DNA of 64,000 nucleotides, taken from contig JAKCOZ010000001.1 of NCBI GenBank assembly GCA_022605955.1, forward strand, positions 15,430,146-15,494,145, in the 5' to 3' direction. Shown piece by piece: positions 28,001 through 39,728 of this stretch. The stretch is from Rallus limicola. Its lineage: Eukaryota > Chordata > Aves > Gruiformes > Rallidae. Position 1 is the first letter of the stretch. Each line of letters opens with the position of its first letter. The notes below the pieces were generated by a model, which did no database searches, was not told the DNA's origin, and saw only the letters and a list, made by a program, of their open reading frames with translations. The translations under genes and the position numbers were made by a program.

Positions 28001-31000
28001 GCTGACAATGTTGCACACCAACTATTTCATGCAACATGTACTATGGCTTGCTTTCTTAAATTGATTTTCATTTGCTTCACGTCAAGGATGGATTATAATT
28101 CATTTTGGAATGAAGTAGATTTGAGTTTCTGTAAGAAGTTGGGGGGAGGGGACAGATTGCTTTCCTCTCAGAGACAAAAATTCTTAATCAAAAAATTATG
28201 CTAATACTATAAGTTTGTACTAAAGACATCATTCCTTGAAGTTGCACCCACTGATGTGATTAACTTACAGTTTCTCAAGCTGCAGTGTAAAATCAACAGA
28301 AATCTCAGACAACTGAAATAGTGTTTCGCTATATTAGTAAACAAAGTCAATGTGTAAATGATTTAACCTACAACATCTAACTTCTGGAAAAAAATTAAAT
28401 CGAAAACTTACAGCACTGCTCAATAAAAAGCAGATTCTCCCACTGGCTGTACTGAGAAAATAAAACGTATTCTTTGGCATTTCAATCATCTGCAGAAAAA
28501 GCTGATTTCTAAAGACCAAAAAATCATCACAGGAGAAAAGTAAAAGGTTTTCAAACATACAAGCAGAGAGAGCTGGACAACCTGTGTCTCTTCAGCCACA
28601 CACAGCTCATAAAACATCCAAGTTTGTAACTAGACCATACTGACACAGGGTTGCTGGGTAATTTGTCTTGGCTCTAAGAAGCAGCAAGACAAGAGTGCCT
28701 GCTTCTGTTAACATTGGTGGATCGCTCGAGGGCCAAAGCATGTTTAGCCCATAGTCTGGCAATTCCCTGGAGAATTACTTGTGTCTCCTGGAAGGTGAAC
28801 TCCTTCCCCACGACACATGTGTCCATGAGGTTTTTGCAGCGAGGTCACCAGGCCAGGAAAGTCACTTACGACTGCCTCAGAGCAGCCCAGACCCTTCTCA
28901 GCTCTGATCAAGTGCAGACTCAATAGACCAGTCTTCCAGCATACAGCTTTTCAAACATCTAGCTTCTTGATTTAAAAGCATACTTTCACTTTAACTTGTG
29001 AAACTTTCTCACAAAGTACACTTTTGCCACATGAAGAACACAGCAGAGAAGTGCAAGTCACAACCAATGGCTGCTTTAAGAAAAAGACACCCAAGCATGA
29101 AAAAAAGGCAAAACCCCTGAAACCCTAGGATACAAAATGATCAGAGGAAAAGCAAAAGGCATTTTCAAACAGTAAAACAAAGTGCAACTTAATGAAAACG
29201 TAACACTATTTATCAAAACTGTTCTTTGTAGACCACTAGCAAATTAAAACCCATAACAGAAGCTTCTCTTAATACAGAAAAAACTTGACTACCAAAAGAA
29301 TTACACTACTACTGAAAACCCTTTTGTCAGATTCCTTTTCACTATAATACCTTTGTAACACTCAAGAGCTACAATGAAGTTCTAGAAGTTAAATGCAAGT
29401 AAAAACACTACCGACTCTCTGCTACTCATTTAGATGGGCCAGAGGGCTTCCCCTCACACAGGCAACATGATGGTATTGTATCACCTTTTGCCTAATCCTC
29501 TGTCAGGCTATCTAAAATTATCAACTCTTTGTTTTGCAACTTTGCTTCTTATCCTTTCATCCGCTAATTAGCTTTTGAGCTTTCAATCTTCTGCCCAACA
29601 GGGTCAAAATATACTGACTACTAGTTTATACTTCACACTTTGATTCTGACTAGCACCCTGTAACATGCTGCATGACTGCTGTCTTGCTGCACTGCCCACT
29701 TTTCCTCACAAGCAGTATGTTTCTCCACAGACCTAGAAGCTAAACCGGGTAAGAGCTACTTTAAGATCCATTTTCCCCTTTAAAATAGATACTTAAAAAT
29801 TTTTCATACTGTTGAAGACTTGGATACAACATCTATTTTCTTCCCAGATTTTTTCCACAGAGAAACTATTGTGGGTTTTTTTTTTTTCTAATCCACAGGC
29901 ATTAAATCAGGAAATACATGCAAAATATCTGAATTCAGAACTGCTAAAGCTGGCAAGGCACAGAAACACAATCCGTACCAACTAGCTGAAACTGGAAAAG
30001 GTCATCTCCATAGCTCATTACATGGTAAACACTGAGAACATCCAAACTCCAACCACAACCCTTACACTGATGAAAACTTTAAAACCTCAGAACATTCCCC
30101 TACAACATGATGCAAACCATAATAAGTGCAAAACCACCCTCTCTCTCTTACCGCTATAAGGCGGCAAAGGGAAAAATTACTTAACGTACTCACTGCCTGC
30201 TACTCTGAATGAGAAAACCACCCCAAGAACAACTCTTTGCAGCAAAGTGTTCTTACTACCCTGGAAATAAAAAAAAAACCCACAAAAAACCGAAGGTATG
30301 AACTGTAAAGCACAAAAGCATAAGGAACTACAAGAGTTTTACTATCTGCACCAAGTGTCAGGGAAGAGCAATTAGAATATCCTGATTTCTATTACCCTAG
30401 TCACCTCACAAGCAAAAATACCAACAAGCAACTTACTTGTCTGACAGTGACAGCTGGCTCAACTACCAAAAAGTGCCCCTAGTTTTGTTAGCAGATAGAA
30501 GCAGAAAGTTTCGTTTGGATTCACAGGAAATTAAAAGCAATTCTTCAGTCCCTATTCCACACGTTGTTTGCTGAAAGAACACACAAACTTAGCACACATA
30601 TTTTATCTGAATAGGGAAAAAGACAGTAAACATTAAGCCAAGGAAGACTATCAGGAAGAATCCACATCTTATTCTACAAGATCTGGTCAAACAATTAGAA
30701 ATATGTTACTAACTGTTCAACATCTCTGTGCTAAAGTCTCGCTGTTAGAACTGACGACTAGCATTTTCTTGCTATTTTTTCCCTAAGATAGTGTAACCTT
30801 TTACAGGAAAAAAATCTGAAAAAGCAACAAATAGATCATCAAAACCAACTCCAGGGATAATTCAAGCACACAGATTTTAGAAGCACTGAGGTGACAGAAA
30901 ACTTTTAACTTAAGAAACTCACAGGTATATATTTGCTAGTATCAGGTACTTCCCTCCTTATCTATGTGCTAAGTATGCTTAATTTATCCTGTGAAGGCAA

Positions 31001-33419
31001 ATAATGCCAGTTCTTCACAATGTCACATTCAGATACTCAGAAATCATACACAGAAAAACACTGAGTGAAAACTAAAATCTAATAATGAAGAACTGAATAG
31101 CTGCAAACTGTAAAGTACACTGGAAGTATTGCAGAATTTGTAAATCTTCCATACAGACAACATCTGTGAATCTAATAGCAGCACTAGGGAACAATTACTA
31201 AGGAAAGCCATTGCAAAGAGGCTAGAAAATGACTGTTAATCGTTAGTATTACTATTACTGCAGAAACCAGACAATATCTATGTATAAAAAGACATTCTGA
31301 GAAAATAAACATGATAATGGCAGTAAGTGTCTGGGGCAAGAGACTCTGCATCCAAGCATTCTGCAGAGTAAAGTAACTGAACCATTAAGTAGACTATTAA
31401 TAAACTCATTCAAGTCAATAACTAAGTTCTTTAGAATTGTTCTGTGATCTACAGTTCATATGGCTTAATTGTAAATCCAGAAACACACCAGCGTGGTTTG
31501 GGGAAGAAACCCCAAACCAAACCATTCAAAAACCCAAGAGAACAAACCCTATTCAAACATATTTCATGCTATAGCAGTCCTCAAAATTATCTCCATCATT
31601 CTGAACTCAGCTATTCCTCCCATTGGTCTAGATGCAGCTATCTCTACGTATGATGTATATTAGACAGCATTTCTAGAAAACAAACTTATTCCTGATTCTC
31701 TGCTTCTTATAATAGGAGGCAGATCTAAGATAAAATATACCACATCAGAACCACACATGATTCTGTCTTGAAACTCTTCTTCACGTCATCCTACAACATC
31801 AAGTTTTAATGATCACTCATCACCAAGTAAAGCCATGACACACATTCCACCTAAAAGTTTTATTGGACTATTCAGTCACACAAACTCTGGTAGACGTAAC
31901 TTTTCTTTGAATCACAGTCAAAAATATTTTTATTTTCAAATGTTTGAGCTTAATATTTAAATGAAAGCTTTTATTTCCAGCTGAATTTGCAGCTATACAG
32001 AAACCACAGTAATGCATTGATTCATAAGGCTGCCTAATCAAGAGACACTGACTGGTTTATAATTAAGTTCATTTTTCCCCCCAGTACTTCCACATTACAG
32101 GATTGAAGTGATTCCCCTTACTAAGTGTCCTGATAACTTTATTGGAAAACAGAAACCAGGACCAAGTTCACAAGCAAAGCATGCACATTGGAATTAGCAC
32201 TGAAACTTCTGAGCTAGCTCTATGTGCATATACAGTTTAACATGAAATTGTATATTCATGAAACCTGGAAGTGCAATGTAACTAACCAAGATGAAAGTAG
32301 AATAGATAATGATAACCTCACCTATTTTCTACAAAGAAAGATGTGCCTGTGCCTTGCTGCCCCCAGAACTTCACAGCAGAAATGCTAACATAAACTACCA
32401 GCCTGGGCTCTGCTCCCCATTCCCCAGACAACTTCTGGCAGGGTGATTCCTTCACTGCAGAACTGACTAGCTTTACCTGCAACTTAAACACAGGTGACAA
32501 GTCAACCTTACAAACCACTCCTCGAGGTACAGCTACACAGCAGTCCCTGCACTAACTATGGATCACATAGAAAAACCTGACCTTACATGTAAATTCAGGA
32601 TGAATTCAGGTAACGCAACAGAGGAGAGAGTTCATGCAGCTTCTCAACAGCCCGGGTGTTCCATGGAATCTGTACCATTAAAAACTCAAGGTAACAGAGT
32701 AGGGAGGAACTGCTGAGCAACTTCAGTAACTAAAACCGTGCTTGAATTGATGCATGTGTTTAACAACCACACGAATCTCAGCTATTACCTCTGCAACACT
32801 TGTAAACGAAAATCCAATTGGGAAACACTAAGCTGAAATGGACCTTTGAAATAAAGAGCTACACAACCTACAGAGATCTACCTAGCATTTCTCAGCAAGA
32901 TTCACACCTCTCATAGAGGATGAAAGCGTGACACCAGAACCTAACAAGTCATAATTTAGGAATAATAATTATGGATTATTAAAAAAAAAAAGAGTTAATT
33001 TTATGGAGATATATCTTAACAAATATTCTTAAGGTCTATTAAACATGGAAGCATGAAGCACCGCTTACAGCAGTAAACACATCTGCTTCAGCGAGGAAAA
33101 TACTTTGTTGAAACTTGGTTGTATTCAACAAGCCTCGGCTCTGCTGCAGCAGACACTCCTACGTGCACTTTCATGAAGCAGATTTGAGCTCGCAAGATAT
33201 CAAGCTACGAGCAGCGTTATCTACAGCCGGTGCAGCGTCTCCAAAAACAAACATTCGCTCCTTTTCGCTAAAAAACAGCTCGGGAAACGTCCCCCCACCT
33301 CCCCCCCTCCGTCCGGGGACACACCTCTGGCTGAGCAAGGCCACTCCTCCCACCCACATACACACATTTTTAACTAGCATCATGTTCCGCACAACCAGCG
33401 CGGGTTGTAGTGGTACCAG
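22079..33419. other. AT-rich intron, no repeats recognised
   Basis: Over 11 kb without a recognisable CR1 or LTR. A GC-richer block at 28714-28930 stands out. All frames are below 90 codons. Confidence 0.55.
25420..25435. repeat. T16 homopolymer
   Basis: Sixteen consecutive T in AT-rich intron sequence. Confidence 0.95.
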
Positions 33420-33618
33420 CGCAACGCCAGGGCTGTCCCCACACCACACGGGCTCTTTCCGCCGCTCTACATTTTGCCCGGCCTGGGCGAGCCGGCGGCC
33501 GGGCGGCTCTCCCCGGACTCGGCAGCCAGCCGAGCGCACGGCGCTGCGCACCGCGGCGCCGAGAAGCGGCCTCAGGGCCATCCCGCCGGGGCCCTGTGGG
33601 GATAACCGGGAGGGCGGC

Positions 33619-33631
33619 GGGGGGGGGGGGG
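33619..33631. repeat. G13 run in the CpG island
   Basis: Thirteen G within a long G-rich stretch that could form quadruplexes on the plus strand. The length may be unreliable in the assembly. Confidence 0.9.
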
Positions 33632-34085
33632 CACCCTGGGCGGGGGCGGGGCGAGCCGCGGCGGGCGACGGCCGCACGTGAGGCGGACGGCGGGGAGGGG
33701 GCGGTGCGAGCCCGGCTCTGCCGCGGGACAGCTGCTCGCCGGGGTGGAAGAGGCGGGGAGCAGGGGGGCTAGGGGGGAGCAGCAGCAGCAGCTCCGGTTC
33801 CGTTGGGGAAGAGCCCTTGAGCCGCAACTCACCCCCCTCCCCCCCGCGCCGGCCTGGCTCTTATCCACCGCCCCCCCCGCTCTCCCCCCTCCCGAGACAC
33901 CGCAGCTCGGGGGGGGGAGGGGGCGCGCGCGCGTTCGGCGCCAAAGGCCCCCTTACGGGCGGCACGACGGTCCTCAGGGCGGGAAGGGCCCTAAGGGAGG
34001 TCCGCAGCCCGCCCACCCTCCTCCCCCTCCCCCGCTCCGCCTGGGGGGAGGGGAGGGAAGATGGGGGGGCCTGTCCCGCACTCAC

Positions 34086-34280
34086 CGCTGAGGCGCCGCC
34101 GCGGTGCGCTGAACCCCCTTCTTCTCAGTGCCGGGGGCGGCTCCGCCCGCCCGCCCGGGCAACACGAACCCAGGAAACAAACGCGAAGAAGCTGCGAAAA
34201 ACGCCCCCCGTCCCCCCTCCGAAACCCCACCGGAGGGGAAAAAAACCCCACAACCAAACTTTCCTCGCCGCCGTCTCCCT
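34086..34280 (-). other. TNRC6B: Inferred first exon of TNRC6B (noncoding, right end approximate)
   Basis: A strong donor, CAGCG|GTGAGTGCGGG, follows base 34086 on the minus strand. The nearest CCAAT boxes (34344-34348 and 34375-34379) would sit 60-100 bp upstream of a start site near 34.25-34.29 kb, the usual spacing. No ATG-led frame resembling TNRC6B is present, so the exon would be 5'UTR. A second good donor (GTGAGTTGCGG) follows base 33833 and could end an alternative or longer first exon. The gene name rests on synteny with FAM83F, not on coding similarity. Confidence 0.45.
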
Positions 34281-34343
34281 CCCCCGAGGAGCACGAACCC
34301 AAACACACCGAGACACGCCCCCGCTCCGCCTCTCGCACCGCCC

Positions 34344-35241
34344 ATTGGACGGCGCCCCGCCGACCCCCACGCTGATTGGCTGCTCTGCCTGCTCGTCTTC
34401 TCCCTCCGCTCCCCTTTCCTCCCCTACACTCTGCCCATTGGGAAGAGCCTCAGGGATCTCTCCGCCCATTAGCCACGGCCCACGTCAATCACAGCTGAAA
34501 TCCCGTCTCTCAGAGCTTCTAATTGGGCTGTCGCGTCACTACTCCCTCACTGATTGGCTGGACTTGCTGACTATCACCTGTTAACATTGCGCCCTCCGCA
34601 ACTCTCACCAGCTTCCACCCCTTCTTCCTTTCTGCCAGTTGGCTGCGAGATTTGTCCCTTAAACGGGGCACTCGCTCGCCCGCCCAGATTTGCCCCTCCC
34701 TCCGAGCTACGGATTGGGTCGTGGGCTGCAGTCTCGGACACCATTGGAGAAGGGACGTACCCATTACACCGTAACAGCCCGAAGACCCGCCCACCGAGCC
34801 GCTTTCCTTTGACGGCCCCTTCGAGCGGTGCTGGGCTCCTCAGCCGGGGGAGGGTAGCTATATCAGTGCACTGACTTCACTTGCTGGTCCCTATGGCGGG
34901 GCGCTGCGACGGGCACACGCGATAACGAGTACCGCCGCGGCTGTCGCTGCTCAGTGGCGCTAGGCACCCCCGCTGCGGAACGGCAACAACGCCACAACTC
35001 CCCACCGTCCCCTGCGACATTTATCCCTTCCTCCCCCAACCCCACGGCCACCCCGCCCTGAAGCAACTATTGGGCAGGGAAGATGTCAGTCGTGCAGCTC
35101 ACGAGGCCATTGGCGAAGGCCGTCGCCCCCGCAGCCAACTGGCAACCGCCCCCGATGTCACCCGCCCGATGACACAGCAACCGTAGGCGGGGGGAGTTAG
35201 CGGCGCGGGGGAGGGGAGGGAAAGGACGTGCCTTTGATTGG
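34344..35241 (-). promoter_or_regulatory. Array of ten same-strand CCAAT (NF-Y type) boxes
   Basis: ATTGG occurs on the plus strand (CCAAT on the minus) at 34344, 34375, 34437, 34522, 34553, 34713, 34743, 35069, 35109 and 35237. No CCAAT was found in the other orientation in this interval. Several spacings are close to 31 bp or its double (31, 62, 31, 30). Two copies share the longer core TGATTGGCTG. CCAAT boxes bind the NF-Y trimer and normally lie 60-100 bp upstream of a start site. The number and uniform orientation are unusual. Confidence 0.7.
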
Positions 35242-35362
35242 TTGATTTCACTGTCAGTCTCCCTGGAGCGCGGAGGCGAGGCGCGGCGGGAGGTGCCGGG
35301 CCGCGTGCCGCTGGGGGAAGGGGGCGGGGCAGGGCAGGACGACGCTGCGTGCCTGCGGGCCC

Positions 35363-35389
35363 CACGTGGCCCGGGCGGTTGCGCACGTG
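35363..35389. promoter_or_regulatory. Two CACGTG E-boxes 21 bp apart
   Basis: CACGTG at 35363-35368, inside a near-palindrome GGGCCCCACGTGGCCC, and at 35384-35389 in GCGCACGTGACGG. Such sites are bound by USF, MITF/TFE and MYC-family factors. Their centres are two helical turns apart, in the CpG island upstream of the CCAAT array. Confidence 0.45.
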
Positions 35390-38300
35390 ACGGCGGCCTG
35401 CGAGGTGCCGCCGCGGCCGCTAGAGGGACACCCCCTGTCAGAGCGGCTCATGGCGGCGGCCTGGTCCCGCCTCCGCCCTTCCGCTGTGCCGCTGTCTGTC
35501 TCCACACACGGGCGAACGGGAACGCGGGAGGTCTGTGGTTCGCCTCTCTCCTGCCGGCCTTCGCCTTCCGTCAGGGCTTTCATTCGGCTGCGGAGGCCGC
35601 TGCCCGGCGGCCTCGGGGCGGCCTGTGGGTGCCCGGTGAGCCGGGCCTGCCTCGCTACCCGGCCCTCACACCTGTTACATTTCATGGGCAAAACGTGGGG
35701 TTCGTTTGGGCTGAGTGGAGCGTGGCCGGCAGGTCCCGTGAAGTGGCGTTTGCCCTTTGCAGGCCAGTGAGAGCAAGGCCTGAGGCTCTGCAGGCCGCAG
35801 CACTCTGGGCAGCTCTGTCCACTGTGGGCCTTGAGTGGCGTGGCTTGCTGGGTTGAGAACGGCTGGTGTAATGTCGGGATGGAAGCTGCAGATAGCAATC
35901 AGAAAAACCCGGCCAATATGGCTTTGCAGTGACTGCGGCATCATTCATCATGAAACTCCGTATCTGTGAAGTGCACTGAGCCAGAAACGGCTGCGGGGAC
36001 GGGGCAGTGGTTCAGCTGGCCTGGTGATGCTTTCCTGGGAGGTGGTGCGAGGCCTGGGGTGAGGTGCAGCAGTGCTGGCTTGGGGCTGGAAGGGTCTGGA
36101 GAGCAGGCATGGGGCAGCACTGCTATATCTCGGGGAAGGAAGCACACGGAAGGTTTATAATCCAGACCCTTACGGGACAATTAGAAAAGTTTACGATTAG
36201 CCGAGCAGAAAAGCATGTCCAGAGGAGCATGTAATTCTGCAACTTGCAGAGAAATCAGTGAGTGGGATATATGGAATATGGAGGATAAACTAGGAGGAGA
36301 AAGAGGATTTCCTTGCTTGTGCCAATTTTCTATGTTCTCATTATCCTTATTCTCCAGTATTCTCCAGACTGCTGTTACCTTAATGGCTGTTGCTTCCTGA
36401 CCTCACCTAGGGCTGCATGCCAGTGCAATGTTTTCATTTGATCTCCTCCAGAGAATCCTGTTACAGCCTGATTAACAGAATAGCGGGGCAGCTGAAAATA
36501 CTATTTTGGTGCTGAAGAGAACTATAGTGATGTCAAGTGCCTGCCATATTAGGGAACAGGTCTGTGGGTCCTCAGCAAAAGCACATTCTGGTCTGGAGGA
36601 GCCACAGAACCCTTCACAAGTTAGTCATCCCCAGGAGGGACAGCTGCTAGCGTGGCCAAACAATGTGTGCTGCTGGCGCAGACAGCAGACAGGATCCATG
36701 TGAACTTAGGATGCACAAATAAACAGCAATGAGTCTTCTGATGGCTTTCCGGTTCAGTGATGGTAATTGATTTTTAGATTGTTTGTGGGAGGAAAGTCCC
36801 ATTAATGTGAACAAGACTTTATACTAGGTATATACATGCTTGTTCCTGTAGCGCTTTAAGGAATGCAGAAGGCACTGTATAAATTAATATGAAACAGTCG
36901 TATAAATTCGGGATGTACCTTGCTTTTGTTTCTCATTATTTATTCAGTGAGCAGGAACTTCCTATATCCTGTCTATACCCACATGTCCTTTTGTTGGTGT
37001 AAGCAGAAAGCACTAATACACTGATGGTACAGGTTGCACGCACTGGGAAAGAGCTCTCTAAGATGCTGACCTTGTCTTCGCCATAAATAAAATAATAAAA
37101 AAGATATTTCCTTGTTTAGGTTGCCTTACTGGTGTTCTTTTGGAGGTTTTCCTTCGTATGCTTTTCTCAGGGTTTTTGTGTGCTTGTAGCAGGACACGGA
37201 AAGCAAGGTGAAGCAGTATGATTTATTTTGCATGGGCCTAGAAAGCCAGATATCTTAATTTCAGAGGACCAAAAGATACCATGTTCCATCGTCCCTGTAG
37301 TGTGATGCTACAGAACAAATTTGAACCATAAGAAAGCAAGCAGATTCTGTTGGTTTGTCTGAAATGGTAATGGATGACTCAGAAGTTCCCACCTGTGGAT
37401 TTGGGGGGATAAGAGCTCTCAGGCTAGTTTCTAGCTCTAATCAAGTCCAAACACTTACGAATAAAATAATTCTTCATATTTTTGCCTACATCCCCCATTG
37501 TCATTACTGTCCAAAAATGGGACCAAGTTGGCTGGTGAACTCGCAATTCTTCCTCCACTGGATGTCAGTGTTACACTACGGCTACGGTATGGTGCCAGGA
37601 GAGGTTGGGCTGCTTTGGGTTGAGGACTTTTCAGATCTTACCTCTGTGGTGGACAAGCGCCATGAAAGACCACTGAAGCTCGGGGAAACAGGCTCACTGC
37701 AGCATGAATGTGCTCCCTTTGGCTCCTGCAGGTGCAGGCTGGGACCCTGCCTGCAAACATCTTACAGGATCAAAACTCACAGGGACTGTAGCCGGAAAGA
37801 CAGCCACCTTGTGATGGGGGTCAATTCTACCACAACCTTTTCACTATTCCAACCTTACCTCCTCATCCCATGAAAACACAGGGCCTCTTATTTTTAAAAA
37901 TTAACTTCCCTTGTGATATCAGAGAGACAAGTAACCCTGCACCTGGCAGGGATTTGGCACAGGAAAAGGCTGTGTGAGGGACTTTGCTAAACACGCGAGG
38001 AGTGCTGCCAGCTTGGGACAGTTCTGGACACGGGAATGAGAGGGGACAAAACACAGAATCAGCTTTGGTATTTGGAGTTGAAAGCCAGGGGGTTTAGATC
38101 TGACTCTGGTTTATTATTTCCAACAGTGCTGTAACATCATCTTTACAGGCCTGCTGGGTTTTAAAGTACCTGAAAACTCTGGGTAGTCACTAGAAGCTCC
38201 TGATGGTGAAAAGCAGTCGCTTCCATACCCTGCCTTTTTTCCTCTCAGATGCTTTACACAGCAGCTGTCTACTGTGCAGAGAGAGAAACCAGCTAGGTAC

Positions 38301-39155
38301 CTGCACTGGGATTGAGAGATGGGTTACTGTTTGGAAAGCCACAGTAAAGCCTATGCTGGTGCAGTTTATGGTGCCTAATGGTTAAGTGTGTTGGTATGAA
38401 ATGCGGCATTTAACGTACAATATAATGCTGTGCTGTATCTGTGACTGAAATGCAGGCAGCACTAGGAGAGAAGATGGCTGTTGTTAAAAAAATGACTTGT
38501 AAAAAAAAAAAAGAATTTATGTTCTCTTGTTGTATATAAAGGCAACCTGATCAGGTTATTCTCCTGTTTGTTTCTTTCCCCTGGAAGGTGCTTTTTTATT
38601 TGTCCTTTCCCTAGAAGACTTCAGTGAAGTTGCAGCAAACATATGACATCAAAGTACAAAAGGAATAAAACATGAATATTTTGAAACATTCTCTTACTGT
38701 TTAAAATACTAATTATTCTTATTTAAAACAATTTATCCTAATAATTGCTTTCAGAAAAGATATCTGCTAAGGATTCAGCATTTCCTGTTCCTTTGCTTGA
38801 GTGGTGAGATGGTTTCTCAACCATTCTCCTGCATTCTGTGCACAGCTTTTCAGGGAATGAGCAAGAGAGGAAGTAGTACTTCACATGCCTGGGAGCTGTA
38901 AAAATGTGGATAGGAAAAAGGAATTTGTATTTAAAATAGAGAAGAGCAGATTTCAACCCAATTATTTATTTTTTTTCCTTTCTAGGTCACCTAAAACAGC
39001 AGAGAACAAACACAAAAGAGCAATTTAAGGAAAAGAAGGGGTAATGAACACTAGAATTAAATGAAATAACAGGAGGAAATTAGGGAGATAATGTCAAATG
39101 TAATTTGCAAATTTGTATGTTGGTCAGGTGATTAGTGCTAACATTCCTGTTTTAC

Positions 39156-39171
39156 AAAAAAAAAAAAAAAA
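39156..39171. repeat. A16 homopolymer
   Basis: Sixteen A, followed after AGTAGT-like spacing by a second A-run near 39177-39186. Confidence 0.9.
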
Positions 39172-39708
39172 GTAGTAAAAAAAAAATCTTTAATGACTGT
39201 TAGTGTTCAGGCTCTGAGCCTTAAGTCCCAGTCAAACATCTCCACATCTATAACTGTTCTTAATATAATAGGCTTATTTTGACATTACCTGTTTTTATGT
39301 GTCATACCCAGGAAAGACATGCAGTTGCAATAGAAACAGGAGCAGTTAAAGCATGTCTTGGGCAAAGTGCTTAGCAGAAGTTTCAATTTGTTGTGCTGTC
39401 GTGCTCACATAATACTGTTGGAAGGAGGAGGGGAAAAGAGAAGGTTGTCAGCTCACAGCTAAAGGGAAAAAACTTACTAATATGATGGCAGTGTTCTAAA
39501 ATGGAGAATAATTTATAATAGTATTTTGGTTTGGGTTCTTCCCTGGAGGCAACTTTCAAACAATGCTTCATTAACATTATTTGAAGCTATTTTAAATATT
39601 CCCATTTTCAACAAAACAATGTTAACATGGGGTTTTTAATGGAAAAAAGGCAATTAGGAAAATGTTTTGAATAATATTGTATTCTTTTAGCTAAGCAGTC
39701 TCTTCCCA

Positions 39709-39728
39709 CCCCCCACCCCCCCCCCCCC
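39709..39728. repeat. C-rich low-complexity run
   Basis: CC, CCCC and a C13 run separated by single A. Intergenic. Confidence 0.9.

Larger units (their letters stand above)
1..34079 (-). other. TNRC6B: Inferred 5' intron region of TNRC6B
   Basis: AT-rich sequence left of the first-exon donor. It contains CR1 fragments, one solo LTR, homopolymer runs and short chance frames only. No coding exon was recognised on either strand, and specifically no stretch matching the N-terminal charged (Lys/Glu-rich) segment of TNRC6 proteins. The intron would continue past the left edge of the window. Long 5' introns are typical of this gene. Confidence 0.5.
33420..35760. promoter_or_regulatory. TNRC6B: CpG island promoter, probably TNRC6B
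   Basis: Seen: an abrupt rise in GC and CpG between AT-rich flanks, with GC boxes, E-boxes (CACGTG at 33675, 35363 and 35384), ten ATTGG boxes, and no clear TATA box at the expected distance. The CCAAT boxes are all on the minus strand and lie to the right of a minus-strand first exon, which fits leftward transcription. Known: in vertebrates FAM83F is followed on the same strand by TNRC6B, which has a CpG-island promoter and very long 5' introns. Inferred: this is the TNRC6B promoter. The right half (35.4-35.8 kb) may also drive a rightward noncoding transcript, since a possible plus-strand donor (CCCG|GTGAGC) occurs near 35636. Confidence 0.75.

Noticed and set aside
33171..34584. Long frames in the CpG island (218 codons minus at 33171-33827; 255 codons plus at 33817-34584)
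   Set aside because: Pro/Arg/Gly/Ala low-complexity translations in every frame, as expected where GC-rich sequence has few stop codons. They overlap promoter elements and have no domain.
35242..35898. 204- and 214-codon frames on opposite strands at the right of the island
   Set aside because: Mirror-image frames from GC-rich composition. No similarity or splice structure recognised.
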